DNA from: Acidimicrobiaceae bacterium
GTDB taxonomy: Bacteria; Actinomycetota; Acidimicrobiia; Acidimicrobiales; Aldehydirespiratoraceae
Reading direction: 5' to 3'
Length of the DNA stretch: 64,000 nucleotides
NCBI GenBank assembly: GCA_009837445.1
Contig: VXTM01000034.1
Span: 1-64,000, forward strand
The first letter of the stretch is position 1. Each line of letters begins with the position of its first letter. Below are positions 9,746 through 18,833 of the stretch, in pieces. Made by a program: the position numbers and the translations under genes. Below the pieces are notes generated by a model that ran no database searches, was not told where the DNA came from, and saw only the letters and a program-made list of their open reading frames with translations.

Positions 9746-10621
9746 TCAGTCCTCCAGCAAGTCCCTGGTGGCGTCGCCTGCGAAGTTGGCGACCACGCCC
9801 AGCGCGAACAGCGCGGTGCCCGGAGCCAGGGCGATCCAGGGCGCGTTGAACAGGTAGGTCAGGCCCCGCGCCGTCATGGCTCCGAGCTCCGCGGCGGGAG
9901 CCGGCGACCCCAGGCCCAGGAAGGACAGTCCCGACAGCACCAGAATCACCGCCCCGACGTCCAGCGACGCGGCCACGATCACCGGGCCGAACGTTCCGGG
10001 CAGGACATGGACGACCGCGGTCCTGACCCGACCTACTCCGCCCATGCGGGCGGCCTCCACATGGGGCCGCCGGGAAAGTGCGAACACCTGCCCGCGCACG
10101 ATGCGCGCGTACCAGGGCCACCAGGTAGCGGCCACCGCCAAGAGCGTGTTGCGCAGCCCGGGCCCCGTAGCCGCGACCACAGCCAGAGCGACCAGCGGTC
10201 CGGGCAGGGCCAGCACGGCGTCGGTCAACCGCATGAGGACGGTGTCGACCCAGCCACCCGCGAAGCCGGCCACCAAGCCGATCGTGCCCCCGATGACGGC
10301 GCCGATGACGATCACCAGCATGGCCGAGAACCAGCTGGCCCTCATGCCGAAGACGGTGCGGGCCCAGACGTCTCGGCCCTGGTCGTCGGTGCCGAGCAAC
10401 TGGTTTCCGAGGACCCCCTCGAACGGGTCGTCCACGATCTCCAGCTCTCCTGCGCCCACCAGCCACGGACACAGCACGAGAACAACCGTCACCACCACGA
10501 AGGCCACCAGCGCGGCGCGCTCGGGCCATCCGATAGTGCTCAAGCGGCCGGCACGAACTGGCGCCGGCCCCCGAGGGGCGGCCTCGGCCGGTGCCGGGCC
10601 GCCCCCTTGGGTGTCGGTCAT
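9746..10621 (-). CDS. ABC transporter permease, DppC type
   Basis: 291 residues, DppC/OppC-family permease. An Ala/Pro/Gly-rich cytoplasmic N-terminus of about 35 residues precedes the first membrane helix (ALVAFVVVTVVLVLCPWLV). The family pattern GTDDQGRDVWARTVFG near residue 75 matches the GTDxxGRDxxSR signature. Further hydrophobic helices and LSFLGLGSPAPAAELGAM near the C-terminus correspond to the permease coupling region. It starts 13 bases after the binding-protein gene and is followed immediately by the DppB-type permease. Confidence 0.9.
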   Translation of the reverse strand: MTDTQGGGPAPAEAAPRGPAPVRAGRLSTIGWPERAALVAFVVVTVVLVLCPWLVGAGELEIVDDPFEGVLGNQLLGTDDQGRDVWARTVFGMRASWFSAMLVIVIGAVIGGTIGLVAGFAGGWVDTVLMRLTDAVLALPGPLVALAVVAATGPGLRNTLLAVAATWWPWYARIVRGQVFALSRRPHVEAARMGGVGRVRTAVVHVLPGTFGPVIVAASLDVGAVILVLSGLSFLGLGSPAPAAELGAMTARGLTYLFNAPWIALAPGTALFALGVVANFAGDATRDLLED

Positions 10622-10634
10622 GCGGCCACGAAGC

Positions 10635-12296
10635 TCATCCCGGCCGGAGAGCGGCCAGATCCAGGGTCGCCGGCGTGGCTAGCCAGTGGGCGAAGCCGGT
10701 GATCCCGTCCCGGGCGATGAAGACGTCCTGGGGATCGGAGATGGTTATGTAGTGCGCAGTGTCGGTGATCTCGGCCGCGGAGAAGTCGTAGGCCTCATCC
10801 TGGGTGGCCTGGTCGACCGCACCCAGCCCGGTGTTCATGGCGTCGTCCGAGGCTGGAGAGCCGGCCACGAAGTAGTTGAGGAATCCTCCGAAGAAGCTCT
10901 CCCAGTCGTAGTACCAGAACAACCGGGCCCAAGTGTCGGGATGAGTCGAGTCCGGGAAGGACACCTCGTAGTACATGTTGGGGGCCTCGGTCACATTGCC
11001 CTGCCAGCTGCCCAGGTCGGCGTCGGGGGTGGGCACCAGCACCACGTCCAGACCGGCCGCGGCCCACTGGGCCTGCAGCGCCTCGGCCACCTGCGAGTCG
11101 GCGGCCCGGTCAGCGGGATAGGCCAGCGTGACCGACTTGCCCTCGGAGACGGCTTCGAGCAGGGACGGGTCGTGCTCCCAGACATCCAGGCCCAGATTCT
11201 CGTCGATGGACGTCACCGGATAGAGCTGAGTCGACTCCTGGGCGTACTCGCCCCAGATCTGCTCGACCAGCCTGGGACGGTCGATGGCGGCCCTGAGGGC
11301 GATGCGGAAGTCCGGATCGTCGGTGGGCGGCACGTTCGGGTTCAGATGGATCCAGGCCTTCTGCAGCATCGGGAAGCCAACCACCTGGAAGCCGTCGCGG
11401 TCCTCGAAGGTACGCACGGTCGCGATGGGCTGCCCGGTGATGATGTCGAGATCGCCGCCCTCCAGTTGCAGGACCTGGGTCACCGCGTCGGGGATGATCC
11501 TGATCTCGACTCGCTCATAGAACGGCTTCTCTCCCCAGTAGTTCTCGTTGCGGGCCAGCACGTAGCGCTGCCCGAGGGTGAACTCCTCGATCACATAGGG
11601 GCCTGTGCCGGCTGAGTTGGTCTTCATCCATTCGACGCCCCAGTCACCGTCGACCTCGTTGGCCGCGACCAGCGCCGGGTTGACGGCCTTGGGGCTGAAC
11701 GGGCTGGCCAGATAGGTCAGGAACGCCGACTCCGGGTAGGCCATGTGGATGATGAAGGTCTGGGGGTCGGGCGTCTCGTACCGGTCGACCGGAAGCAGCA
11801 TGTAGGCCGACGGCGCGAACACCGGCTCGGCGAACCTGCGTTCGAAGCCGAACTTGAGGGTCTCGGAGTCCAGCGGGCTGCCATCTGCGAAGGTGAGACC
11901 CTCCCGCAGCGTGAAGGTGTAGGTCATGCCGTCGTCGGCCACCTCCCAGCTCTCGGCCAGCAGTCCCACGATCTCGTTGGTGTTGTTGCTGGAGTAGCGC
12001 AGCAGCCCCTCATAGAGCGCCTCGGTGACCTGGTTGCCGTGGAGCTGGTAGTTGGTGTCGGGGTCGGGCGGGTCCATGTCCGTCGGGAAGGCGAGACGCA
12101 GGGTCGTGCTGACCTCCTCGGCGGGCTCGGTCGCCTCCGGCTCAACAGCCGCGGTCTCCTCGGGATCGGGAGCCCCGGTCTCCTCGGGCTCCGCAGCAGC
12201 AGGCGCCGGGTCCGGCTCAGCGGCGTCGTCGCCTCCGCAGGCTGCGGCCAGCAGGGCCAACACCAGTATGAACGATGCAATCAGACGCGAGCGCAT
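10635..12296 (-). CDS. Family 5 extracellular solute-binding lipoprotein (peptide/nickel type)
   Basis: 553 residues. The signal peptide ends in LAAAC, so Cys20 is the predicted lipidation site; an Asp/Glu/Pro/Ala-rich linker (about 21-62) tethers the domain to the membrane. The mature part fits family 5 binding proteins: TEALYEGLLRYS, LAESWEVADDGMTYTFTLREGLTFADGSPLD, and TGPYVIEEF. It delivers peptides or similar ligands to the DppB/C permeases encoded directly downstream. The ATG is preceded by a strong GGGGAGGA ribosome site at good spacing, so it is well expressed as the binding component usually is. The ligand cannot be deduced; the neighbouring M20 hydrolase suggests peptides or acylated amino acids. 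Confidence 0.9.
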   Translation of the reverse strand: MRSRLIASFILVLALLAAACGGDDAAEPDPAPAAAEPEETGAPDPEETAAVEPEATEPAEEVSTTLRLAFPTDMDPPDPDTNYQLHGNQVTEALYEGLLRYSSNNTNEIVGLLAESWEVADDGMTYTFTLREGLTFADGSPLDSETLKFGFERRFAEPVFAPSAYMLLPVDRYETPDPQTFIIHMAYPESAFLTYLASPFSPKAVNPALVAANEVDGDWGVEWMKTNSAGTGPYVIEEFTLGQRYVLARNENYWGEKPFYERVEIRIIPDAVTQVLQLEGGDLDIITGQPIATVRTFEDRDGFQVVGFPMLQKAWIHLNPNVPPTDDPDFRIALRAAIDRPRLVEQIWGEYAQESTQLYPVTSIDENLGLDVWEHDPSLLEAVSEGKSVTLAYPADRAADSQVAEALQAQWAAAGLDVVLVPTPDADLGSWQGNVTEAPNMYYEVSFPDSTHPDTWARLFWYYDWESFFGGFLNYFVAGSPASDDAMNTGLGAVDQATQDEAYDFSAAEITDTAHYITISDPQDVFIARDGITGFAHWLATPATLDLAALRPG

Positions 12297-12388
12297 CTCG
12301 ATCCTCCCCCAAGCACCCTGCCGGTGGGGGATCCGGCGGCTTCCGGCCCCCTGCAGGCGCCTGTCGGGGCCAACCTAGTCCTCGGCTG

Positions 12389-13618
12389 TCAACCCGGTCG
12401 AAGCGAGCGACCGTAGAGGAGGGCAGCCAGCGCGTACACCCCGCAGCAGTCGATGACGTCCTGCGCGATGGCGTAGTCGTCGACACCGGCGGACAGGGTG
12501 GGCTGCGGGCCGTAGCACACCGCAGGACGTCCCAGCGACCGCCACCGCATGGCGTCGCTGGCCGGGTGGCGCACCGTCAGCACCGGGGGGTCGCCCCTGA
12601 TCAGACGGGCCGCGGACGACACCGTCTGTGCTAGATCGTCGGCAGGGTCGGTCCAGTTGGCTGTCCAGCTCCGGCCCCGCCGGTACTCGACACCCGAGCC
12701 CTCGAGAGTCTTCAGAGCCCGGGCGTCAAGCGCCTCGAGGGAAAGTCCCGGTGGCAGCCTGACGTCGAGTTCCGCCCGGGCGTCGGGGGCGATCATGCCG
12801 CGGGCGTCCCCAGCTTCGAGGATCCCGGCGTTCACTGCGACCCTGAGACCAGGATGGTTGGGATCGCGCAGGGCGCCGGCGAGGGCCGGGGGCGGCTCCA
12901 CATGCCAGTCGTTCAGCTCGTCCAAGCGGTGCAGAGCCCGGGCCAGGCGGGCTACCGCGGTGTCACCCCGCAACGCGGCCGAAGCATGGCCGGCCGAGCC
13001 GCTGGCTCGCAGGTCCAGCCAAGCCATGCCCTTCTCGGCCACTGCGAGGGTCATCCACCCTGAGCCTTCACCGGATATGACCGCGTCCCCGTGCATTCGC
13101 AGGTCTCGTTCCAGCACGAAGCGGGCGCCGTGGTCGCCGAAGCGCACCTCGTCGGACACCAGCAGGAGCGTCACGGTTCCGGCCAGCTCGCGGGCATGCT
13201 CCGAGAGGATCTCCATGGCGGCGCACATGGCTGCTACCGCTCCCTTCATGTTGCCCATGCCAAGCCCGTAGAGGCGCCCGTCGAGGGGGGTCAACTGGAA
13301 CTGCGGCACGGTCCACCGGCTGGCGTCGCCGGGTCCCATGGTGTCGAGATGACCGTTGAGTATCAGGTGCGGGCCCGGTCGGGCCCCTGACACCTCCACC
13401 ACGATGTTGGGCATGTCCTCGCGTTCGCTGATCACATGGGGTTCGAGTTTGCGGGCAGCCAGCCATTCGATGGCCGCGGCTGCTGCCGCGCGCGTGTCCC
13501 CAGGCGGAGTGATGCTGGGCGCGGCCACCAGCGCGCCGCAGAGTTCGACGATGCCCGATCGGGCCGCTTCGGCCTGCGACCCGACCAGGGTGACCAGCGA
13601 CTCGGGAATCTCCATCAC
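12389..13618 (-). CDS. M20-family metallo-hydrolase with altered metal site
   Basis: 409 residues, ArgE/DapE/carboxypeptidase-G2-like fold. Retained landmarks are ILNGHLDT (His90, Asp92), the general-base position Glu157 in SDEV, Glu184 in SGEG, and His211 in GSAGHAS of the dimerisation domain. Three usual second-metal ligands look changed: the bridging Asp of DMKG is Asn123 (GNMKG), the second Glu of DEE is Val158, and the C-terminal His is missing from SAGVDDYAIAQD. It may be a one-metal enzyme, have another chemistry, or be non-catalytic. The start is GTG at 13618 or ATG at 13615. It sits between the lipoyl gene and the binding-protein gene, so processing of imported peptides or amides is plausible. 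Confidence 0.75.
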   Translation of the reverse strand: MMEIPESLVTLVGSQAEAARSGIVELCGALVAAPSITPPGDTRAAAAAAIEWLAARKLEPHVISEREDMPNIVVEVSGARPGPHLILNGHLDTMGPGDASRWTVPQFQLTPLDGRLYGLGMGNMKGAVAAMCAAMEILSEHARELAGTVTLLLVSDEVRFGDHGARFVLERDLRMHGDAVISGEGSGWMTLAVAEKGMAWLDLRASGSAGHASAALRGDTAVARLARALHRLDELNDWHVEPPPALAGALRDPNHPGLRVAVNAGILEAGDARGMIAPDARAELDVRLPPGLSLEALDARALKTLEGSGVEYRRGRSWTANWTDPADDLAQTVSSAARLIRGDPPVLTVRHPASDAMRWRSLGRPAVCYGPQPTLSAGVDDYAIAQDVIDCCGVYALAALLYGRSLRPG

Positions 13619-13642
13619 CGGGTCTTCACGTCAAGGCGGCTC

Positions 13643-13882
13643 TCATGGAGACTCGAGCCAGGCGAGGACGGCGCCCACCTCTACGGTGTCCCCCTCGTCG
13701 ACGATTATCTCGACGACAGTGCCGGTATCGGGGCAGGGAAGCTCCGTCTCGACCTTCTCGGTCTCGATCACCGCGATGGGATCGCCCTCCTGAACGCGCT
13801 GACCTTCGCTGACCAGCCACTCGACGACGGTGCCGTCCTGCATCGTCATCCCCCATTTCGGGAGGATCACCTCGGACCGCAT
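13643..13882 (-). CDS. Free-standing lipoyl/biotinyl carrier protein
   Basis: 79 residues that make up a single lipoyl domain: LPKWGMTMQDGTVVEWLV, then IETEKVE with Lys43 as the predicted lipoylation site, then GTVVEIIVDEGDTVEVGAVLA. There is no E3-binding or acyltransferase domain, unlike normal E2 proteins of about 400 residues. It is divergent by 48 bases from E1 alpha and E1 beta genes, so it probably serves that complex as a swinging arm, with the catalytic E2 elsewhere. A biotin carrier is less likely because the modified site is ETEKVE rather than EAMKM. It is followed after 24 bases by the M20 gene. Confidence 0.82.
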   Translation of the reverse strand: MRSEVILPKWGMTMQDGTVVEWLVSEGQRVQEGDPIAVIETEKVETELPCPDTGTVVEIIVDEGDTVEVGAVLAWLESP

Positions 13883-13894
13883 CGGGCGAGGCTA

Positions 13895-13909
13895 CCGCGC
13901 CAGGCGCGG
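13895..13909. promoter_or_regulatory. Inverted repeat in the lipoyl carrier/E1 divergent spacer
   Basis: A perfect 7-base inverted repeat CCGCGCC-A-GGCGCGG lies in the 48-base spacer between the divergent starts at 13882 and 13931. Its position fits an operator for a regulator controlling both directions. In GC-rich DNA such palindromes also arise by chance, and no regulator gene is adjacent. Confidence 0.3.
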
Positions 13910-13930
13910 CTGGATAGGGTGAGCCGCGCC

Positions 13931-14926
13931 ATGGCTGATCGAGCTGCCGAAGCGGGCCCTGAACTCGACGACCTCGAAGCGCTGCGGACAATGATCCGCA
14001 TACGGGAGTTCGAGGAGATGTGCCGCCGCTTGTTCGCACGGGGCCGCCTGCCCGGGTTCGTCCACCTGTACATCGGCCAGGAGGCGGTGGCCGCCGGCGC
14101 GTGTCTGGCGCTGAGAGCCGACGACCAGATCACGTCGAACCATCGGGGTCACGGCCACGTCATCGCCAAGGGTGGCGACCCGGCCCGGATGTTCGCCGAG
14201 CTCCTTGGGAAGGCCGACGGCTACTGCGGCGGTAAGGGCGGTTCGATGCACATCGTGGACTTCCCGTCGGGCATGCTGGGCACCAACGGGATCGTCGGCG
14301 GCGGTATCCCCATCGCGACCGGGGCCGCTTTCGCCAACCAGCACCTGGGCAACTCCAGGGTGGCGCTGAGCTTCTTCGGTGACGGTGCCACCAACCAGGG
14401 CGTGTTCTTCGAGTCGCTCAATCTGGCCGCGCTGTGGAGGTTGCCGGTCATCTTCCTGGCCGAGAACAACCAGTACACGGAATGGACCCGCACCGAGGAC
14501 CTGACGGTGGGCGAGATCACGCAGCGGGCCGCCCCGTTCGGGGTTCCGGCCCGGCAGGTGGACGGCAACGACGTAACCGCCGTCCATGAGGCCGTCCGCA
14601 AGGCCGCGGGCCGGGCCCGCTCGGGTGACGGTCCCAGCCTGATCGAGTGCGTGACGTACCGCTGGCACGGGCACAACGAGGGTGAGGAGGCCTTCGCCGG
14701 CAGGTACCGGCCTGAGGCGGAGATCGAGGAATGGAAGGCTCGAGATCCCATCGCAGCCCTCGAGTCCCGGCTGCTCGACGACGGTGTCGTGGACGCTGCC
14801 CGCCTCGAGGCCATCCACACCTCCGAGCGCGACCTCATCGAGGCGGCGCACGAATGGGCGTTGGCCGCGCCTGCCGCTCCGGTCGAGGATGCTCTGACCG
14901 ATGTCTTCTCCCCGGCGGGACCCTGA
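13931..14926 (+). CDS. Thiamine-dependent 2-oxoacid/acetoin dehydrogenase E1, alpha subunit
   Basis: 331 residues. The TPP-binding motif runs from GDGATNQGVFFE to ENNQY, and the NHRGHGHVIAKGGD and KGGSMHI segments are typical of PdhA/AcoA. It catalyses decarboxylation of a 2-oxoacid (or acetoin cleavage) and passes the acyl group to lipoate. The ATG at 13931 is used because the long upstream extension reads antisense through the lipoyl gene. The stop overlaps the E1 beta start by one base (TGATG). Sequence alone does not separate pyruvate, branched-chain and acetoin types; the nearby single-domain lipoyl carrier leans towards an accessory complex, not the housekeeping one. Confidence 0.88.
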   Translation: MADRAAEAGPELDDLEALRTMIRIREFEEMCRRLFARGRLPGFVHLYIGQEAVAAGACLALRADDQITSNHRGHGHVIAKGGDPARMFAELLGKADGYCGGKGGSMHIVDFPSGMLGTNGIVGGGIPIATGAAFANQHLGNSRVALSFFGDGATNQGVFFESLNLAALWRLPVIFLAENNQYTEWTRTEDLTVGEITQRAAPFGVPARQVDGNDVTAVHEAVRKAAGRARSGDGPSLIECVTYRWHGHNEGEEAFAGRYRPEAEIEEWKARDPIAALESRLLDDGVVDAARLEAIHTSERDLIEAAHEWALAAPAAPVEDALTDVFSPAGP

Positions 14927-15894
14927 TGGGTAATTCGTACCTAGTCACGGCAATGCGCGACGGGCTGGCCGAGGCCATGCGCGAGGACCCCGCGGTCGTG
15001 CTGTTCGGTGAGGACGCCGACCGTTCGGTCATGGGCTCCACACGGGGCCTGATCGACGAGTTCGGCCCGGACCGGGTGCGCAACATTCCCCTGTCGGAGG
15101 CGACGATCGTCGGCTGCGGGGTGGGAGCGGCCGCGGCCGGGCTCCGCCCGGTCATTGACCTGATGGTCAGCTCGTTCTTCTACGTAACGATGGACCAGCT
15201 GGCGAACCAGGCCGCAAAGCTGCGGTACATGTCGGGCGGCCAGGTTGAGTTGCCCATCGTCTACTTCGCGGCCACCGGTGGGGCAGGCTCGGCCGCCGCC
15301 CAGCACTCCGAGAGCCCTCATCCGACGTTCATCCAGCAAGCGGGGCTCAAGGTGGTGATGCCGTCCACGCCGTCCGACGCCAAAGGTCTGATGCTGGCGG
15401 CCGTGCGGGACCCGAACCCGGTGGTGTACCTGCAGGAGGCCTCGTTGGGAGGAACCCGCGGGCCTGTACCCGAAGGCCCCTACGAGGTACCGCTCGGTCA
15501 GGCCGAGGTCCGGCGCAACGGTTCCGATGTGACGGTGGTGGCGGTGGGACGCACGGTGACGGTGGCCCTCGCGGTAGCCGAGGAGTTGGACGGAGAGGGC
15601 GTGTCGGTCGAGGTAATCGATCCCCGGACGCTCCATCCGTGGGATGCCGACACCGTCATGGAGTCGGTGGCCCGCACCGGCCGCCTCGTGGTGCTGGACA
15701 CCGCCCGGCAGAGTTGTGGCTTCGCCGCCGAGGTGATCGCTACGGCCTGCACTGAGGCATTCGGCTCGCTGCGAGCCGCCCCGGTGAGGGTCTGCGCTCC
15801 GGACGTCCCCATGCCTTTCGCGCCTCAATTGGAGCGCCATCTCGCCGTTGACGAGCACAAAGTGAAGGCCGCGGTGCTGCGGTCCCTGGCGTGA
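14926..15894 (+). CDS. 2-oxoacid/acetoin dehydrogenase E1, beta subunit
   Basis: 322 residues of the transketolase pyrimidine-binding plus C-terminal domain type. Recognisable segments are FGEDADRSVMGSTRGL, NIPLSEATIVGCGVGAAAAG, the QHSESPHPTF segment, and the C-terminal VEVIDPRTLHPWD. It forms the alpha2beta2 E1 with the preceding gene and completes the TPP site. It is coupled to E1 alpha by a one-base overlap and to the following SDR by a GTGA overlap, so the three form one operon. Confidence 0.88.
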   Translation: MGNSYLVTAMRDGLAEAMREDPAVVLFGEDADRSVMGSTRGLIDEFGPDRVRNIPLSEATIVGCGVGAAAAGLRPVIDLMVSSFFYVTMDQLANQAAKLRYMSGGQVELPIVYFAATGGAGSAAAQHSESPHPTFIQQAGLKVVMPSTPSDAKGLMLAAVRDPNPVVYLQEASLGGTRGPVPEGPYEVPLGQAEVRRNGSDVTVVAVGRTVTVALAVAEELDGEGVSVEVIDPRTLHPWDADTVMESVARTGRLVVLDTARQSCGFAAEVIATACTEAFGSLRAAPVRVCAPDVPMPFAPQLERHLAVDEHKVKAAVLRSLA

Positions 15895-16682
15895 CCCGTC
15901 CGGCCGCAACCGCTCTGTTGGAGGGGCGGGTTGGAGTAGTCACGGGCGGGGGCCAGGGCATCGGGGCTGCCGTGGCCCGCCGCTTCGCGGAGCACGGGGC
16001 AACCGTAGTCGTGGCCGACATCGACGACGAGGCGGCGCGCTCGACCGCGGCCTCCATCGCGGAGGCAACCGGGACACTGGTCGAGCCGATGGAGTTGGAC
16101 GTGACCGGCGAGCACGCGGTGGAGACGGCCTTCGAGTCGATTCGGTCACAGCACGGCCGGCTCGACTGCGCGGTGGCCAATGCGGGAGTCCTGCACCTCG
16201 AGAGAGTCGTCGACCTTGACATCGCCGACTGGCGCCGCGTGATAGACGTCAACCTCACTGGAGCGTTCCTAACCGTTCGGGCCGCGGCTCGCCGGATGAG
16301 CCGCGGGTCCATAGTGGTCACATCCTCGCTGTTCGGGCTGCGCGGCGGCGCCGGCAACGGGGCCTACTCGGCGTCGAAGTTCGGTCTGATCGGTCTCGCC
16401 CAGTCGCTGGCTGCAGAGACGGCGCACACCGGGGTGCGAGTCAACTGCGTCTGTCCGGGCCAGATCGCCACTCCCATGCTCGACGACGTGGTCGAGGCTC
16501 TGTCCCGAATCGGGAACGACGGTCCGGCGTTGAGTGTGGGCGACCTTGCGTCGCGGATCCCGTCGGGCCGGTTGGGCACTCCCAACGACATCGCCGATGC
16601 ATGCCTGTTCCTGGCGTCCGACCTGTCCAGCTATGTCACCGGCCAGTCACTGGCAGTCGACGGCGGCTGGCAGGTCGGCTGA
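15891..16682 (+). CDS. Short-chain dehydrogenase/reductase (SDR)
   Basis: 263 residues of the classical SDR family: cofactor motif TGGGQGIG near residue 18, NAG in VANAGV, catalytic Ser in VVTSSLFG, and YSASK with the Tyr-x3-Lys pair. The C-terminal end YVTGQSLAVDGGW is standard. An acidic residue after the second strand (VVADIDDE) suggests NAD(H) preference. The GTG start overlaps the E1 beta stop by 4 bases, tying it to the 2-oxoacid dehydrogenase unit. A possible role is oxidation of a hydroxy compound (for example an acetoin-like alcohol) that feeds the E1 reaction; this is inference from context only. Confidence 0.87.
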   Translation: MTRPAATALLEGRVGVVTGGGQGIGAAVARRFAEHGATVVVADIDDEAARSTAASIAEATGTLVEPMELDVTGEHAVETAFESIRSQHGRLDCAVANAGVLHLERVVDLDIADWRRVIDVNLTGAFLTVRAAARRMSRGSIVVTSSLFGLRGGAGNGAYSASKFGLIGLAQSLAAETAHTGVRVNCVCPGQIATPMLDDVVEALSRIGNDGPALSVGDLASRIPSGRLGTPNDIADACLFLASDLSSYVTGQSLAVDGGWQVG

Positions 16683-16696
16683 GGGACTCCGTCGCA

Positions 16697-18826
16697 ATGA
16701 GCGCACCCAGGACGACCACATTCGAAGACGCGGCTGAGCGGGTGGCGCAGGGCGCCGACCCCAGGGTCGAGGCCGACGCCCTCGTCGCCATGATGACGCT
16801 GGAGGAGCGGCTGGGCTGCCTGTCGGGCGAGCCGGCGTTCTGGCCCGGAATCATCGACCTGACCACCGGCGGCTATCACGCCCACGGATGGCCCGCAGCC
16901 CGGGTGGAGCGGCTGGGCGTCCCCGGGCTCAACTTCGCCGACGGGCCCCGGGGGTGCGTGCTCGGACCGTCCACGACGTTCCCGGTGTCGATGGCCCGGG
17001 GAGCGTCGTTCGATCCGGCTCTTGAGGAGCGCATCGGCGACGCCATCGGCGCCGAGTTGCGGGCCTCCGATGCCACCTTCACCGGCGCGGTGTGTATGAA
17101 CCTGCTTCGTCATCCCGCCTGGGGCCGGGCCCAGGAGACCTACGGCGAGGACCCCCATCATGTGGGCGAGATGGCCACCGCCCTCACCCGGGGGCTGCAG
17201 CGCCACGTGATGGCGTGCATGAAGCACTTCGCCTGCAATTCCATGGAGAATGCCCGCTTCAAGGTGGACGTCGTCGCCGACGAGCGGGCATTGCACGAGG
17301 TGTACCTGCCCCACTTCAAGCGAGTCGCCACAAGCGGCGTCGCCGCGGTGATGAGCGCCTACAACTCCCTCAACGGCCACTGGTGCGGCGATAGCCACCC
17401 GCTGCTCACCGGGATCCTGCGCGACGACTGGGGCTGGGACGGCCTGGTCGTCACCGACTTCATCATGGGGCTGCGGGACCCGGTGGCGTCGGTGCAGGCC
17501 GGATGCAACATCGAGATGCCCTTCCGCCAGCAGCGGACCCAGGTGCTGCCCGGCGCGGTGGCGTCGGGCGAGCTCGATGTGGCCGACGTCGACGCCCGGG
17601 TGGCCGAGACCCTGGCCACGTTCCTGCGCTTCGTCGAAGTGTTCACCAACGCCCCGGACCGCTCCGTGGTGGGATGCGCCGAGCACCGGGCGCTAGCCCG
17701 CAGGGCCGCCGTCGAGTCGATGGTGATGCTGCGCAACGAGGACCTGCTGCCCTTGGAGCTGTCGGCTATCGGGAGGATCGCGGTGCTGGGCCCGCTGGCT
17801 GCGGTGCCCAACCTCGGCGACGGCGGCTCCAGCAACGTCCTGCACACCCCGGATCCGGTGACGCTGCTTGCCGGAATCGAGGCCGCGGCGGTACCGAGAG
17901 GCGTGAGTGTGGCTCACAGCGACCGGGATGCCTCGGTTGCAGCCGGAGCCGACCTCGCAGTGGTGGTCGTCGGCTACACCCGCCACGACGAGGGCGAGTA
18001 CATGGACGACGGTGGAACCGTGTTCTTGAAGCTGGCCCCTGCCCTGGACCATCCCGAACTCGGCTTGGCCGACCCGACCCAGGCCGAGTCGCTCCTCGCC
18101 GGATTCGGTGACGCCGGCGCGGTAGCCGGATCCTCCAAGGGTGGCGACCGGGCGTCGCTGCGCCTGCATCCGGCAGATGAGCAGCTGATCGCGGCCGCAG
18201 CCGCCGTGTGTGACCGGGTGGTGGTGGCGGTTATGGCCGGCAGCGCGGTGGTCATGCCGTGGCTCGACACCGTCGACGCCGCGCTCATGGTGTGGTACCC
18301 GGGTTCGGAGGGTGGTCACGCCCTGGCCGATGTGCTGTTCGGTCAGTCCGAGCCCGGCGGCCGGCTTCCGTTCGCCGTCCCCCGCCACGAGTCCGACCTC
18401 GTCGACTTCGACCGGGATGCCGACACGGCCGTCTACGGCCTGCTCCACGGGCAATGGCACCTCGACGCGCGGGGCACGGAAGCCCGCCTGCCCTTCGGTC
18501 ACGGCCTCGGCTACACGACTTTCGAGTTCGGCGACGCGGAGGTGACAGAGGATCAGGTGATCGTCGGGGTCACCAACACCGGCCGGCGTTCCGGCTCGAC
18601 CGTCGTGCAGGTGTACGGCCGCGTCCCCGCCTCGGCCTACGAGCGCCCGCCCAAGCGGCTGGTCGGCTTCGCCAAGATCCGTCTCGCACCGGGCGAGAGC
18701 ACCGACGCCGCGGTGCCGATCGACCCTTCGGTCCTAGACCTGCGGATCGGCGGCACCTGGATCCGCGAGGACTCGCCGATCGAGTACTCAGTCGGGTCCG
18801 ACGCCGCCAGCGCGCGGCGGATCTAG
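16697..18826 (+). CDS. Glycoside hydrolase family 3 (beta-glucosidase-like)
   Basis: 709 residues. The N-terminal TIM-barrel shows MNLLRHPAWGRAQETYGEDPHH, the conserved KHFACNSMEN, and VVTDFIMG with Asp254 as the predicted nucleophile. The alpha/beta sandwich domain follows with VMLRNEDLLPLE, and a C-terminal fibronectin-III-like part (VGVTNTGRRSGSTVVQVY) completes the common three-domain layout. No signal peptide is seen, so it is probably cytoplasmic and acts on imported glycosides; the specific sugar is not readable. It starts 14 bases after the SDR and may share its transcript. It is convergent with the M20 gene, with 7 bases between the stops. Confidence 0.88.
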   Translation: MSAPRTTTFEDAAERVAQGADPRVEADALVAMMTLEERLGCLSGEPAFWPGIIDLTTGGYHAHGWPAARVERLGVPGLNFADGPRGCVLGPSTTFPVSMARGASFDPALEERIGDAIGAELRASDATFTGAVCMNLLRHPAWGRAQETYGEDPHHVGEMATALTRGLQRHVMACMKHFACNSMENARFKVDVVADERALHEVYLPHFKRVATSGVAAVMSAYNSLNGHWCGDSHPLLTGILRDDWGWDGLVVTDFIMGLRDPVASVQAGCNIEMPFRQQRTQVLPGAVASGELDVADVDARVAETLATFLRFVEVFTNAPDRSVVGCAEHRALARRAAVESMVMLRNEDLLPLELSAIGRIAVLGPLAAVPNLGDGGSSNVLHTPDPVTLLAGIEAAAVPRGVSVAHSDRDASVAAGADLAVVVVGYTRHDEGEYMDDGGTVFLKLAPALDHPELGLADPTQAESLLAGFGDAGAVAGSSKGGDRASLRLHPADEQLIAAAAAVCDRVVVAVMAGSAVVMPWLDTVDAALMVWYPGSEGGHALADVLFGQSEPGGRLPFAVPRHESDLVDFDRDADTAVYGLLHGQWHLDARGTEARLPFGHGLGYTTFEFGDAEVTEDQVIVGVTNTGRRSGSTVVQVYGRVPASAYERPPKRLVGFAKIRLAPGESTDAAVPIDPSVLDLRIGGTWIREDSPIEYSVGSDAASARRI

Positions 18827-18833
18827 GCAGGAT

